From Prochloraceae cyanobacterium PL24a_bin.78 (GTDB lineage Bacteria > Cyanobacteriota > Cyanobacteriia > Cyanobacteriales > JANQIW01): 60,199 bases of DNA. Shown in pieces: positions 17,148-23,967 of this stretch. The position numbers were made by a program, and so were the translations under genes. The stretch lies in the NCBI GenBank assembly GCA_028281945.1, contig JANQIW010000097.1, positions 1 through 60,199 on the forward strand. The letters are read 5' to 3'. Below the pieces are notes generated by a model, which was given only the letters and a program-made list of their open reading frames with translations, had not been told where the DNA came from and did not search any database. Positions within the stretch are counted from its first letter, which is position 1. Each line of letters starts with the position of its first letter.

Positions 17148-18127
17148 TTTTAAGAAAAAACATTCTTGTAAGCATATTTCTCATTACTACCATGTTAGGA
17201 GGTTGTCAATTTTCTGACAAAATCCCTAAACTTGGAGAGAAAGATGCTTTTGATTCATTATTAAAACAAAGACCATCACCAAATTTATCATCAGAAAGTC
17301 AAAATCAAAGTGAAAATTCAATTACTGAGTTGGAAGAATCAATACATAAATTAGTAAATCAATATCGTCGCTCTCAAAATTTGCCACCTTTAAAATTAGA
17401 TTCTAGAATTAGTCAAGAGGCAAGAATCCATAGTGAAAATATGGCCGCAGGAAAAGTACCCTTTAGTCATAATGGATTTGAAGAGCGAGCCAAAGCTGTT
17501 GGAAAATATATATCCTATCGTAAGTTTGCTGAGAATGTAGCTTTCAATCAAGGTTATAGTGATCCCCCTAAATCTGCGGTAGAAGGCTGGATTAATAGTC
17601 CTGGACATGAGAAAAATATGGTGGGTGATTTTAATTTAACAGGTATTGGTGTAGCTAAAAACTCTAAAGGAGAATATTATTTTACTCAACTCTTTGCATT
17701 AGATCCTCCAAGAGCTAAAAGAATTTTAATTCCAGAACTAGAAAATTCTCTTCATACATTTGTTAATCAACATCGTTCTTCTCTTAATTTACCTCCATTA
17801 AAATTAGATTATAGGATTACTAAACAGGCAAAACTCCATAGTCAGAATATGGCTGCCGGGAAAATTCCTTTTAGTAATAGAGGATTTGAGCAAAGAGGAA
17901 AGGCCATTGAGAAATGGATTCCTTACCGTAAATTTGCCGAGAATGTTGCATATAATCAAGGTTATCCTAATCCTACCCAACCAGTAGTACAAGGCTGGAT
18001 TCAAAGTGGGTATCATCGGAAAAATATAGAAGGTGATTTTAATTTAACAGGAATAGGTATTGCCAAAAATTCTAAAGGAGAGTATTATTTTACTCAATTA
18101 TTTGTTGAGAGCATTAATTTAACTTAA
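17144..18127 (+). CDS. lipoprotein with two tandem CAP/SCP (PR-1-like) domains
   Basis: 327 residues. A lipoprotein signal ([21 protein letters not shown], lipobox LGGC, lipidated C21) is followed by a short linker and two CAP domains of about 120 residues (about 64-185 and 202-322). They are very similar, so they arose by internal duplication. Domain 1 keeps the CAP tetrad: histidine in FSHNGF, glutamate in FAENVA, and glutamate and histidine in [14 protein letters not shown]. Domain 2 has N in place of the first H (FSNRGF), Q in place of the second E (VQGWIQ) and a displaced H (SGYHRKN), so it probably lacks the metal-binding site. The start overlaps the trpB stop by four bases. The substrate is unknown; the protein should sit on a membrane outside the cytoplasm. 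Confidence 0.85.
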   Translation: MILRKNILVSIFLITTMLGGCQFSDKIPKLGEKDAFDSLLKQRPSPNLSSESQNQSENSITELEESIHKLVNQYRRSQNLPPLKLDSRISQEARIHSENMAAGKVPFSHNGFEERAKAVGKYISYRKFAENVAFNQGYSDPPKSAVEGWINSPGHEKNMVGDFNLTGIGVAKNSKGEYYFTQLFALDPPRAKRILIPELENSLHTFVNQHRSSLNLPPLKLDYRITKQAKLHSQNMAAGKIPFSNRGFEQRGKAIEKWIPYRKFAENVAYNQGYPNPTQPVVQGWIQSGYHRKNIEGDFNLTGIGIAKNSKGEYYFTQLFVESINLT

Positions 18128-18130
18128 AAA

Positions 18131-18787
18131 ATGGATGATTTAGAGTTAGGAAAATTGGAAAATTTAGAAAAGTTTACCATTAGTGATCACGATTTACCAG
18201 AAGAAATCTTATCTCGATATCTATCTGGAAATGCCATCGCAGTTGATACGGAAACCATGGGCTTAATTCCCCGACGCGATCGTTTGTGTTTAGTACAGCT
18301 TTGCGATTCTGAAGGATATGTGACAGCAATTCGTATCGCCAAAGGGCAAAAAGAAGCCCCCAACTTAAAGAAATTGATGGAATCGGAACAAATAGTCAAA
18401 GTATTTCACTACGCCCGTTTTGATGTAGCTCAATTTAAGTATACCTTTGGCATAGAAACCAAACCTATTTTCTGTACCAAAATAGCCAGTAAATTGGCTC
18501 GCACATATACATCCAGCCATGGCTTAAAAAATTTAGTACAAGAATTAGAACGAGTAGAATTAGATAAAAGCTCTCAAAGTTCGGATTGGGGCAACTGGGA
18601 TAATCTTTCCCCTGCTCAACTAAGTTATGCCGCTAACGATGTACTTTATTTGCTTCCCCTCAAAGAGAAATTAACTAAGATGCTAATGAGAGAAGAGCGT
18701 TGGCATTTAGCTCAACAATGTTTTGAGTGTATACCAGTTTTCGTTTCTCTAGATTTATTACAATACAAAGATATCTTTGAGCATTGA
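18131..18787 (+). CDS. rnd: ribonuclease D-like 3'-5' exonuclease
   Basis: 218 residues with a single DEDDy exonuclease domain: motif I AVDTETMGL (about 37-45), motif II FHYARFDVAQFKY (about 95-107) and motif III YAANDVLYLLPL (about 163-174). It lacks the HRDC domains of the longer E. coli RNase D, which is usual for the short cyanobacterial form. Its likely role is trimming 3' ends of tRNA precursors and other small RNAs. It starts three bases after the CAP gene stop in the trpB operon. Its 3' end overlaps the convergent gene by 30 bases. Confidence 0.9.
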   Translation: MDDLELGKLENLEKFTISDHDLPEEILSRYLSGNAIAVDTETMGLIPRRDRLCLVQLCDSEGYVTAIRIAKGQKEAPNLKKLMESEQIVKVFHYARFDVAQFKYTFGIETKPIFCTKIASKLARTYTSSHGLKNLVQELERVELDKSSQSSDWGNWDNLSPAQLSYAANDVLYLLPLKEKLTKMLMREERWHLAQQCFECIPVFVSLDLLQYKDIFEH

Positions 18788-19075
18788 AGAATATAAATAG
18801 TTAGGAATTATCTTTTGAGAGCCTTCAGAAATATGTTTTTCCAGCAATAAACGTAACTCTAAAGATCGATAGGGAAGCTTTGGTAAAGATTTTAACTCTT
18901 GCCTTAGCTTTTGTGATTTGACTATGTAAGATTTTTCGATTTTAGTAAGACAATAATTAACTAATTTGTCTCGAATTTCTCCAATATCTGAAGGAGTAAT
19001 TTCAGGATGAGGGCTAGATATTTCTAGAAAATTATTCACTTCTTCTATAATAATAGATAAATTTGAGTTAATCAT
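18758..19075 (-). CDS. hypothetical protein, 105 residues
   Basis: The start is placed at the ATG at 19075 (MINSNLSIIIEEV...), because AGGAGG sits nine bases upstream. A longer frame to 19102 would put that ribosome binding site inside the gene. The protein is predicted helical, with a conserved-looking centre (HPEITPSDIGEIRDKLVNYCLTKIEKS) and a Leu/Arg-rich helix (YRSLELRLLLEKHI). No known domain was recognised. It runs convergent with, and overlaps, the RNase D gene by 30 bases, and may be restricted to cyanobacteria. Confidence 0.65.
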   Translation of the reverse strand: MINSNLSIIIEEVNNFLEISSPHPEITPSDIGEIRDKLVNYCLTKIEKSYIVKSQKLRQELKSLPKLPYRSLELRLLLEKHISEGSQKIIPNYLYSSMLKDIFVL

Positions 19076-19310
19076 TTTCTTAATCCTCCTGTATAGCATC
19101 AATTTGATTATTTAAGTAGAAAAGATTTTTTTGTTATAAATGTTATTCATGAATACTGTATTTCTAATCTCTAGGAAAAATCCTAGCTTGAAGTATTTAG
19201 CAGATATATCAAAATTGTTTAGAATTATGATAAAGTTGAAAATCTAAACTGTTTGAGTCTTCTGATATTTCAGATGATCAATGGTTAATTCTCAAATTGC
19301 TTTAGATAAT

Positions 19311-19514
19311 TTACGCCATAACCCATGAAGATTTTTCACTAGATTGATAACCTAATAATTTCCTAGTTGTTTTGGTAGTGATACTGAGATTTTTATGACT
19401 CATTAAACTAGTAAGATTTGGCATTTCCTGATGACAAGACAAACAATACCAATATATTTCTTTCTGGCGAATATGACGTAACATTGAATCAGAACAACAA
19501 GGGCAAGTATTCAT
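19311..19514 (-). CDS. small zinc-ribbon protein
   Basis: 67 residues beginning MNTCPCCSDSMLRHIRQKEIYWYCLSCHQEMP. The two CxxC pairs (C4-C7 and C24-C27) would form a zinc ribbon. The same N-terminal block recurs in short cyanobacterial proteins as I recall them; the last 35 residues look variable. A strong AGGAGG lies nine bases before the ATG. It may bind nucleic acid or protein; the function is unknown. It is separated by 235 bases from the 105-residue gene on the same strand, which has a near-identical ribosome binding site (AGGAGGAT). Confidence 0.75.
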   Translation of the reverse strand: MNTCPCCSDSMLRHIRQKEIYWYCLSCHQEMPNLTSLMSHKNLSITTKTTRKLLGYQSSEKSSWVMA

Positions 19515-20088
19515 TAAATTGATCCTCCTGTTTTTAAAAGGTAAATTTTTTGATCAACGATCCTATTAGTCATTATTTTTAGCTAATTCTCTGGTATCTT
19601 TGTCTACTTACATATTTTACTGTATAAAGTAATTATAAAGATTTTCTGTAGAAAAATGGTAAAAAAACTTAATCTTTAAACCACATTTTTTTGTAAAAAT
19701 TTTTGTAAATTACGCTACTTTTAAGTTCAAATAATATTAACTTTTGTATTATTAATTGGTAAAAAGTAATAAAATATACAAATTAAAGAATTTAATTATG
19801 TTCTAGATGCTTCAAGGATTAATGGTTAATGATTAAACTCTAAAGAATTTTACCCACAATAAGAAGTAATTAACAACTCCATTATCTCATTTTTTTTGGT
19901 TATAATTTGAAACGGTATACGATAATTAATATTTCGGTTAATATCATTTCAAACTTAATCTTCCTTCATAATTAAACAAATGCTTTTTTTTCCTATGGCA
20001 GTTTAATTAAATTAAATAAAGATATCCATTATTTTAGTTATCAAATAGTTTAAATTAAATTAATCTAGTTATTATCAAGTTACTTTAA
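19515..20088. other. long AT-rich region upstream of pyrD
   Basis: The divergent promoters of the zinc-ribbon gene and pyrD must lie here. There are many A/T runs, but I could not single out a promoter, coding frame or hairpin. Confidence 0.35.
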
Positions 20089-21219
20089 ATGTTAGCAAAT
20101 ACTAAACAAATCCACAAAATTCTCTTATCTATCTATAAAAATAATCCAGAATTAGGTCACCTGCAAATGCTCAAAACCTTAAATTGGATCGATGGAAATT
20201 CTCACCAACCTTGGGGAAAATGGCTAGAGAAAGAAATTCAACAAACTTTCACCTTAAATGATAAAAGATTATCACAAAAACTATGGCAACTAAATTTTAA
20301 TAATCCATTAGGATTAGCACCCGGATGTGATAAAGACGGTATAGCTACTGGAATGTGGCATAATTTTGGGTTTGGTTTTGCTGAATTAGGAGCAGTTACT
20401 CTTCATCCTCAAGAAGGAAATCCTAAGCCACGTTTGTTTCGATTGCCTTTAGATAAAGCAGTTTTAAATCGAATGGGTGCGAATAATCTTGGGGCAAAAG
20501 TTATGCAAAATACTCTAAAGGCAGCATGGGAAAGAAAATCTCGTCAAATTCCTATTGGCATAAATCTTTGTAAATCAGCAAAAACTCCTTTAGAAGAGGC
20601 GGCAAGTGATTATTTAGGAAGTTTTCGGTTATTAAAAGATTGGGCTGATTATTTTGTCGTCAATGTAAGTTCCCCTAATACTAAGAATTTACGCAATCTT
20701 CAAGCTGCAAATGAACTTCAAGGAATTATTGCCTCTTTGATGAAAGAAAATCAAGGGGAAAAACCGATTTTTGTAAAAATTGCTCCTGATTTGGAATGGT
20801 ATGACATAGCAGCAATTGTGAATTTAGGAAAAACTTATAAATTAGCAGGAATTATTGCCACCAATACTTCTACTAGGCGTGATAACTTAAAAACCAAAAT
20901 TCTCCCAGCCACAGGGAAACCCATAGAAGAAGAGGCAGGAGGAATTAGTGGAATACCCATTAAAACCCGCGCCACGGAAGTAATCCGCTTTATCTGGAAG
21001 GAGACTAAAGGAGAGATTCCTATTATTGGAGTTGGGGGAATTTTTACGGCTGAGGATGCCTGGGAAAAAATTACGGCAGGTGCCAGTTTAATACAAGTTT
21101 ATACTGGTTGGATTTATTTGGGTCCTTGGATGGTGCCTGAAATTTTGCAGGGTTTATTGGGGAAGTTGGATAGTCATGGTTTGTCTCATATTTCTGAGGC
21201 GGTGGGAATGGATAATTAA
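20089..21219 (+). CDS. pyrD: dihydroorotate dehydrogenase, class 2 (quinone-linked)
   Basis: 376 residues. It oxidises dihydroorotate to orotate in pyrimidine synthesis, passing electrons to quinone. The long N-terminal helical part (about 1-55) is the membrane/quinone tunnel segment of class 2 enzymes. FMN and substrate contacts are visible in [55 protein letters not shown] (with the class 2 catalytic serine) and [15 protein letters not shown]. The gene stands alone. Its stop is followed almost directly by a dispersed repeat (21221 onward). Confidence 0.96.
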   Translation: MLANTKQIHKILLSIYKNNPELGHLQMLKTLNWIDGNSHQPWGKWLEKEIQQTFTLNDKRLSQKLWQLNFNNPLGLAPGCDKDGIATGMWHNFGFGFAELGAVTLHPQEGNPKPRLFRLPLDKAVLNRMGANNLGAKVMQNTLKAAWERKSRQIPIGINLCKSAKTPLEEAASDYLGSFRLLKDWADYFVVNVSSPNTKNLRNLQAANELQGIIASLMKENQGEKPIFVKIAPDLEWYDIAAIVNLGKTYKLAGIIATNTSTRRDNLKTKILPATGKPIEEEAGGISGIPIKTRATEVIRFIWKETKGEIPIIGVGGIFTAEDAWEKITAGASLIQVYTGWIYLGPWMVPEILQGLLGKLDSHGLSHISEAVGMDN

Positions 21220-21220
21220 T

Positions 21221-21447
21221 ATCATTTTTCGGGTAATTGTGATAGAGATGGGGAATGGGGGAATGGGAGATGGGGTGATGGGGTGATGGGGAGATGGGGT
21301 GATGGGGTGATGGGGTGAATCTTGAGACAAGAGAGTTGCTTGAGACAAGGGAGTTGCTTGAGACAAGGAAGACAAGGAAGACAAGGGAGACAAGGGAGAA
21401 AAAGAGTGCATCTTATTACTTATTACTTAAATCAAAGATGGGAAGAA
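21221..21447. repeat. composite dispersed repeat, copy 1 (G-rich on + strand)
   Basis: In order on the + strand: ATATCATTTT...GTGATA (21221-21246); a GGGG-rich array of gatggggt-like 8-mers (about 21248-21317); then gagacaaggga and ttgcttgagacaaggg units (about 21322-21400); then gagaaaaagagtgcatcttattacttattacttaaatcaaagatggg (split here: GAGAAAAAGAGTGCATC, then TTATTACTTATTACTTAAATC; 21396-21441). The reverse complement has the same order as the copies at 37495-37692 and 46588-46718. More than four GGGG tracts with four-base loops form a strong G-quadruplex motif. Frames called through it are simple-repeat translations. Confidence 0.8.
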
Positions 21448-21564
21448 TCCGAGGAATGGGGAGAGATAGATTGAGAAAAAGAGATGATTTGATTTGCCAT
21501 GGGAGGGATTTATTGGTAAAAGTGGATATAGAAGTATTCAAAAAATTTCAAAAGATCAAAAAAT

Positions 21565-22173
21565 ATGACCACAATAACAATCATTTCCGGTTCTCATCGT
21601 ATTCAAGGGGAATCTTCAAGAGTAGCTAATTACGTTAGTAGTTTAATCACAAAACAGGATTCTACCTCTACAGTTCATAATATTGATATATCATCAGTAC
21701 CTTTTTGGGATGAAGGCAAATGGGGAGAACCATCTTTAGCTGAGAAATGGAATACTATTTGGTCTCCTATTTCGGAAAAATTACAGACTAGTGATGCTTT
21801 AATTTTTATTACTCCTGAGTATGGAGGGATGGCTTCACCTAAAATAGCTAATTTTTTATTGATTGCTGGTAGTCATGAAGTTGGCCACAAACCCGCTTTA
21901 TTGATATCGGTTTCTGCTTCTCGTGGTGGGGCTTATCCTATTGCTCAATTAAGGAGTTTTGCTTATAAGAATAATCATCTTTGTTGGATTCCTGATCATG
22001 TAATCGTTAGAAATGTCAAGGAATATTTAGAGGATGTTAATAATGGTGTGGAAAATTATACAGATAATATGATGAAATATGCTGTGACTATGTTATTTGA
22101 TTATGCTGATGCTTTAGGAATGGTAAGAGCAAAAGGCAATATTAATTATAAAGATTTCCCTTATGGAATGTAA
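21565..22173 (+). CDS. NADPH-dependent FMN reductase family protein
   Basis: 202 residues with a flavodoxin-like fold. The N-terminal phosphate loop ISGSHRIQGESSRVANYV (about 6-23) binds FMN. FITPEYGGMASPKIANFL (about 78-95) is the second FMN-contact block of NAD(P)H-dependent FMN reductases (SsuE/ArsH/YieF type). SASRGGAYPIAQLR follows at about 114-127. The electron acceptor (free flavin, quinone or chromate) cannot be told from sequence. The ATG at 21565 has only a weak upstream purine stretch. An overlapping frame begun in the repeat upstream is not a gene. Confidence 0.88.
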   Translation: MTTITIISGSHRIQGESSRVANYVSSLITKQDSTSTVHNIDISSVPFWDEGKWGEPSLAEKWNTIWSPISEKLQTSDALIFITPEYGGMASPKIANFLLIAGSHEVGHKPALLISVSASRGGAYPIAQLRSFAYKNNHLCWIPDHVIVRNVKEYLEDVNNGVENYTDNMMKYAVTMLFDYADALGMVRAKGNINYKDFPYGM

Positions 22174-22315
22174 TTTTATTTTTAAAATAAGATTTTTTTA
22201 TTATTAAAAGTGTGGTAAAATTAGGTGTTGATTATTTTATTTCCAATATCTTTACTTAATTTTTCTACCTAAATTAGATAATTTACTATTACTTATTATT
22301 TTTTACTTATCTCAA

Positions 22316-22735
22316 ATGCCTGCTAAAGATTTTTACCATAATACTGTTGTTAATGCTTTAATAAAAGATGGATGGACGATAACTGATAATCCATTATATC
22401 TTCGTTTAACTAAGGGCAAAAAATTATTTATTGATTTGGGTGCCCAACAATTAATTGCTGCTGAAAAAGGTTTGGAAAAAATTGCTGTTGAAATTAAAAG
22501 TTTTCGCAAAGCTTCTGATATGAAAGATTTAGAAGAAGCTTTAGGGCAATTTGTGCTTTATAATCGTGTTTTAAGTCGATATCAACCTGATAGAAAATTA
22601 TATTTGGCAGTAACAGAAGAAGTTAGAAAAAGTGTTTTTGAAGAAGAAGCTGGCCAAATTCTTATTGAAGATAATTTGATTAAATTATTTACTTTTGATC
22701 CTATTAAGGAGGTAATTGTTAAATGGATAACTTAG
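22316..22735 (+). CDS. xisH: XisH family protein
   Basis: 139 residues matching XisH: MPAKDFYHNTVVNALIKDGW at the N-terminus, then FIDLGAQQLIAAEKG (about 38-52) and IAVEIKSF (about 57-64). The spacing of D in IDLG and the E-x-K in VEIK is that of a PD-(D/E)xK nuclease fold. XisH was named as an accessory to excision of the fdxN element in Anabaena. Most cyanobacterial genomes carry several xisH/xisI pairs with no element nearby, so the actual role is open. The downstream xisI begins 13 bases before this gene ends. Confidence 0.9.
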   Translation: MPAKDFYHNTVVNALIKDGWTITDNPLYLRLTKGKKLFIDLGAQQLIAAEKGLEKIAVEIKSFRKASDMKDLEEALGQFVLYNRVLSRYQPDRKLYLAVTEEVRKSVFEEEAGQILIEDNLIKLFTFDPIKEVIVKWIT

Positions 22736-23061
22736 TTAAAAACTATCAAGAAGTTATTGAAAAACTCCTGAAAGAATATGAGGTTTTTTTAGGGGAAGAA
22801 GAAAATGTACAAATTCAACTAATTTTCGATCAAGAAAACCATCATTATTTATTAGCAGAAGCTGGATGGAATGGCATTGAAAGAATTTATGGGACTTTAA
22901 TTCATCTGGATATTATTGATGATAAAATTTGGATTCAACACGACGGCACCGAATCTGGAGTTGCCTATGAATTAATGGAAATGGGTATTAGTCAAGAGAA
23001 TATTGTTTTAGGTTTTAAATCTTTGGAGCGGCGAAAAATTACTGATTTTGCTGTGTGTTGA
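22723..23061 (+). CDS. xisI: XisI family protein
   Basis: 112 residues typical of XisI: MDNLVKNYQEVIEKLL at the start, then DxENHHYLLAEAGWNGIERIYGTLIHLDI (about 45-73), KIWIQHDGTESGVAYELMEMGI and a terminal IVLGFKSLERRKITDFA. It is the constant partner of XisH and overlaps it, so the two are co-translated. Known only as an excision-controlling factor in Anabaena; possibly the neutralising or specificity partner of the XisH nuclease-like protein (inference). Confidence 0.9.
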   Translation: MDNLVKNYQEVIEKLLKEYEVFLGEEENVQIQLIFDQENHHYLLAEAGWNGIERIYGTLIHLDIIDDKIWIQHDGTESGVAYELMEMGISQENIVLGFKSLERRKITDFAVC

Positions 23062-23126
23062 GGGTAATTTTTGCCATAATTTCTAACAATTTAAACGCCC
23101 TATATTAAAGCATATAATGTATTTAC

Positions 23127-23477
23127 TTAATCATTTATTTGTGATGTTTGATTATCAAGTAAGTCCCCGAATCCTGTTAAATTTATAGAAGTTTTATTTG
23201 GCAATTCTACTGTTAAATTAAGCTTCCCTCCCACAGCTTCAATATGACTTCGTAATGTAGATAGAAGCATATCAGAACTTTTTTCTACTTGAGAGATATT
23301 AGATTGTGGCATATTTAATTCTTTGGATATGTTTGCTTGTGTTAAGCCAGCAGTCTTACAAAGTTCTTGTAAACTCAAATATTCCTCTTTCAATTGGGCG
23401 GCACGTTTTTGTATCCGTTGTTTTCGTTCTTCTGGCAAATTATCCCATATCTCTTGCAAAATTGGTCCTCTAGTCAT
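23127..23477 (-). CDS. higA: XRE-type antitoxin (HigA-like)
   Basis: 116 residues with a helix-turn-helix at about 45-80 (SLQELCKTAGLTQANISKEL, then PQSNISQVEKSSD). A C-terminal segment LRSHIEAVGGKLNLTVELP resembles the beta-strand tail of HigA-type antitoxins. The ATG overlaps the end of the toxin gene by four bases (23474-23477), giving the toxin-first order typical of higBA. It should neutralise the toxin and repress their joint promoter. Some XRE family members with this tail are annotated simply as transcriptional regulators, but the partner makes antitoxin the best call. Confidence 0.85.
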   Translation of the reverse strand: MTRGPILQEIWDNLPEERKQRIQKRAAQLKEEYLSLQELCKTAGLTQANISKELNMPQSNISQVEKSSDMLLSTLRSHIEAVGGKLNLTVELPNKTSINLTGFGDLLDNQTSQIND

Positions 23478-23836
23478 TCCAAATTCTCCTTTAATTGAGC
23501 TAGATGTTTATCAAAGCGTTCATCAGCTTTTTTTATTAGTTGCTTATAAAAGCGTTTTTCATTAATACCAGATTTATTCCCTGCAACAAGAATAATGGCT
23601 TTCCTTTTAGGATCAAAGGCAAAGGCAACTCGCCATACACCATTATTAGCAAAAAACCGTAATTCTTTCATGTTACTATGCTTTGAATTATTGAGTGTAT
23701 CCACATTTGGCCTACCAAGAAATGGTCCAAATTCTTTTAACACTTCGACTTCTACTAATAGAGTATCTTGGATATCTTCAGATAATTCCATGAATTCTTT
23801 GGCAAATAGTGAGTAAAATTCAACAGTCCAATTCAT
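23474..23836 (-). CDS. higB: RelE/HigB-type toxin (phage Gp49-like family)
   Basis: 120 residues of the Gp49/HigB-like RelE superfamily: WTVEFYSLFAKEFMELSEDIQ at the N-terminus; GPFLGRPNVDTLNNSKHSNMKELRF (about 37-61), the hallmark of this subgroup; then GVWRVAFAFDPKRKAIILVAGNKSG (about 66-90). Toxins of this fold cut mRNA on the ribosome. It is the first gene of a two-gene operon with higA. The antitoxin frame is intact, so the module is probably functional. Confidence 0.87.
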   Translation of the reverse strand: MNWTVEFYSLFAKEFMELSEDIQDTLLVEVEVLKEFGPFLGRPNVDTLNNSKHSNMKELRFFANNGVWRVAFAFDPKRKAIILVAGNKSGINEKRFYKQLIKKADERFDKHLAQLKENLE

Positions 23837-23869
23837 ACTTTTATTTTACCACAAAAAATAGATATCATC

Positions 23870-23883
23870 AATAATATATTATT
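23870..23883. promoter_or_regulatory. palindrome upstream of higBA (candidate HigA operator)
   Basis: AATAATATATTATT is a perfect 14-bp palindrome 34 bases before the higB ATG, flanked by partly symmetrical ATCATC/TTATCAT. A TAAAAT at about 23844 could be the -10 on the minus strand. HigA-type antitoxins bind such palindromes, but chance palindromes are frequent in AT-rich DNA. Confidence 0.35.
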
Positions 23884-23967
23884 ATCATGTATTTTTTTTT
23901 AGAGTTTATTAAAGTACTAATTAAAATCTTAATTAGGATTAAATCAAGTCAATAACTGATAGCTAAA

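Noticed and set aside
21154..21411. 85-codon minus-strand frame rich in SPHHPITPSP
   Set aside because: It reads through the GGGG/CCCC repeat array and the pyrD end; low complexity only.
21315..21629. 104-codon + strand frame starting MNLETRELLETRELL
   Set aside because: It is a translation of the gagacaaggga simple repeats and overlaps the FMN reductase start in another frame.
22316..23061. XisH/XisI as evidence for an excisable DNA element
   Set aside because: No recombinase or interrupted gene is present nearby, and these pairs are widespread without elements.
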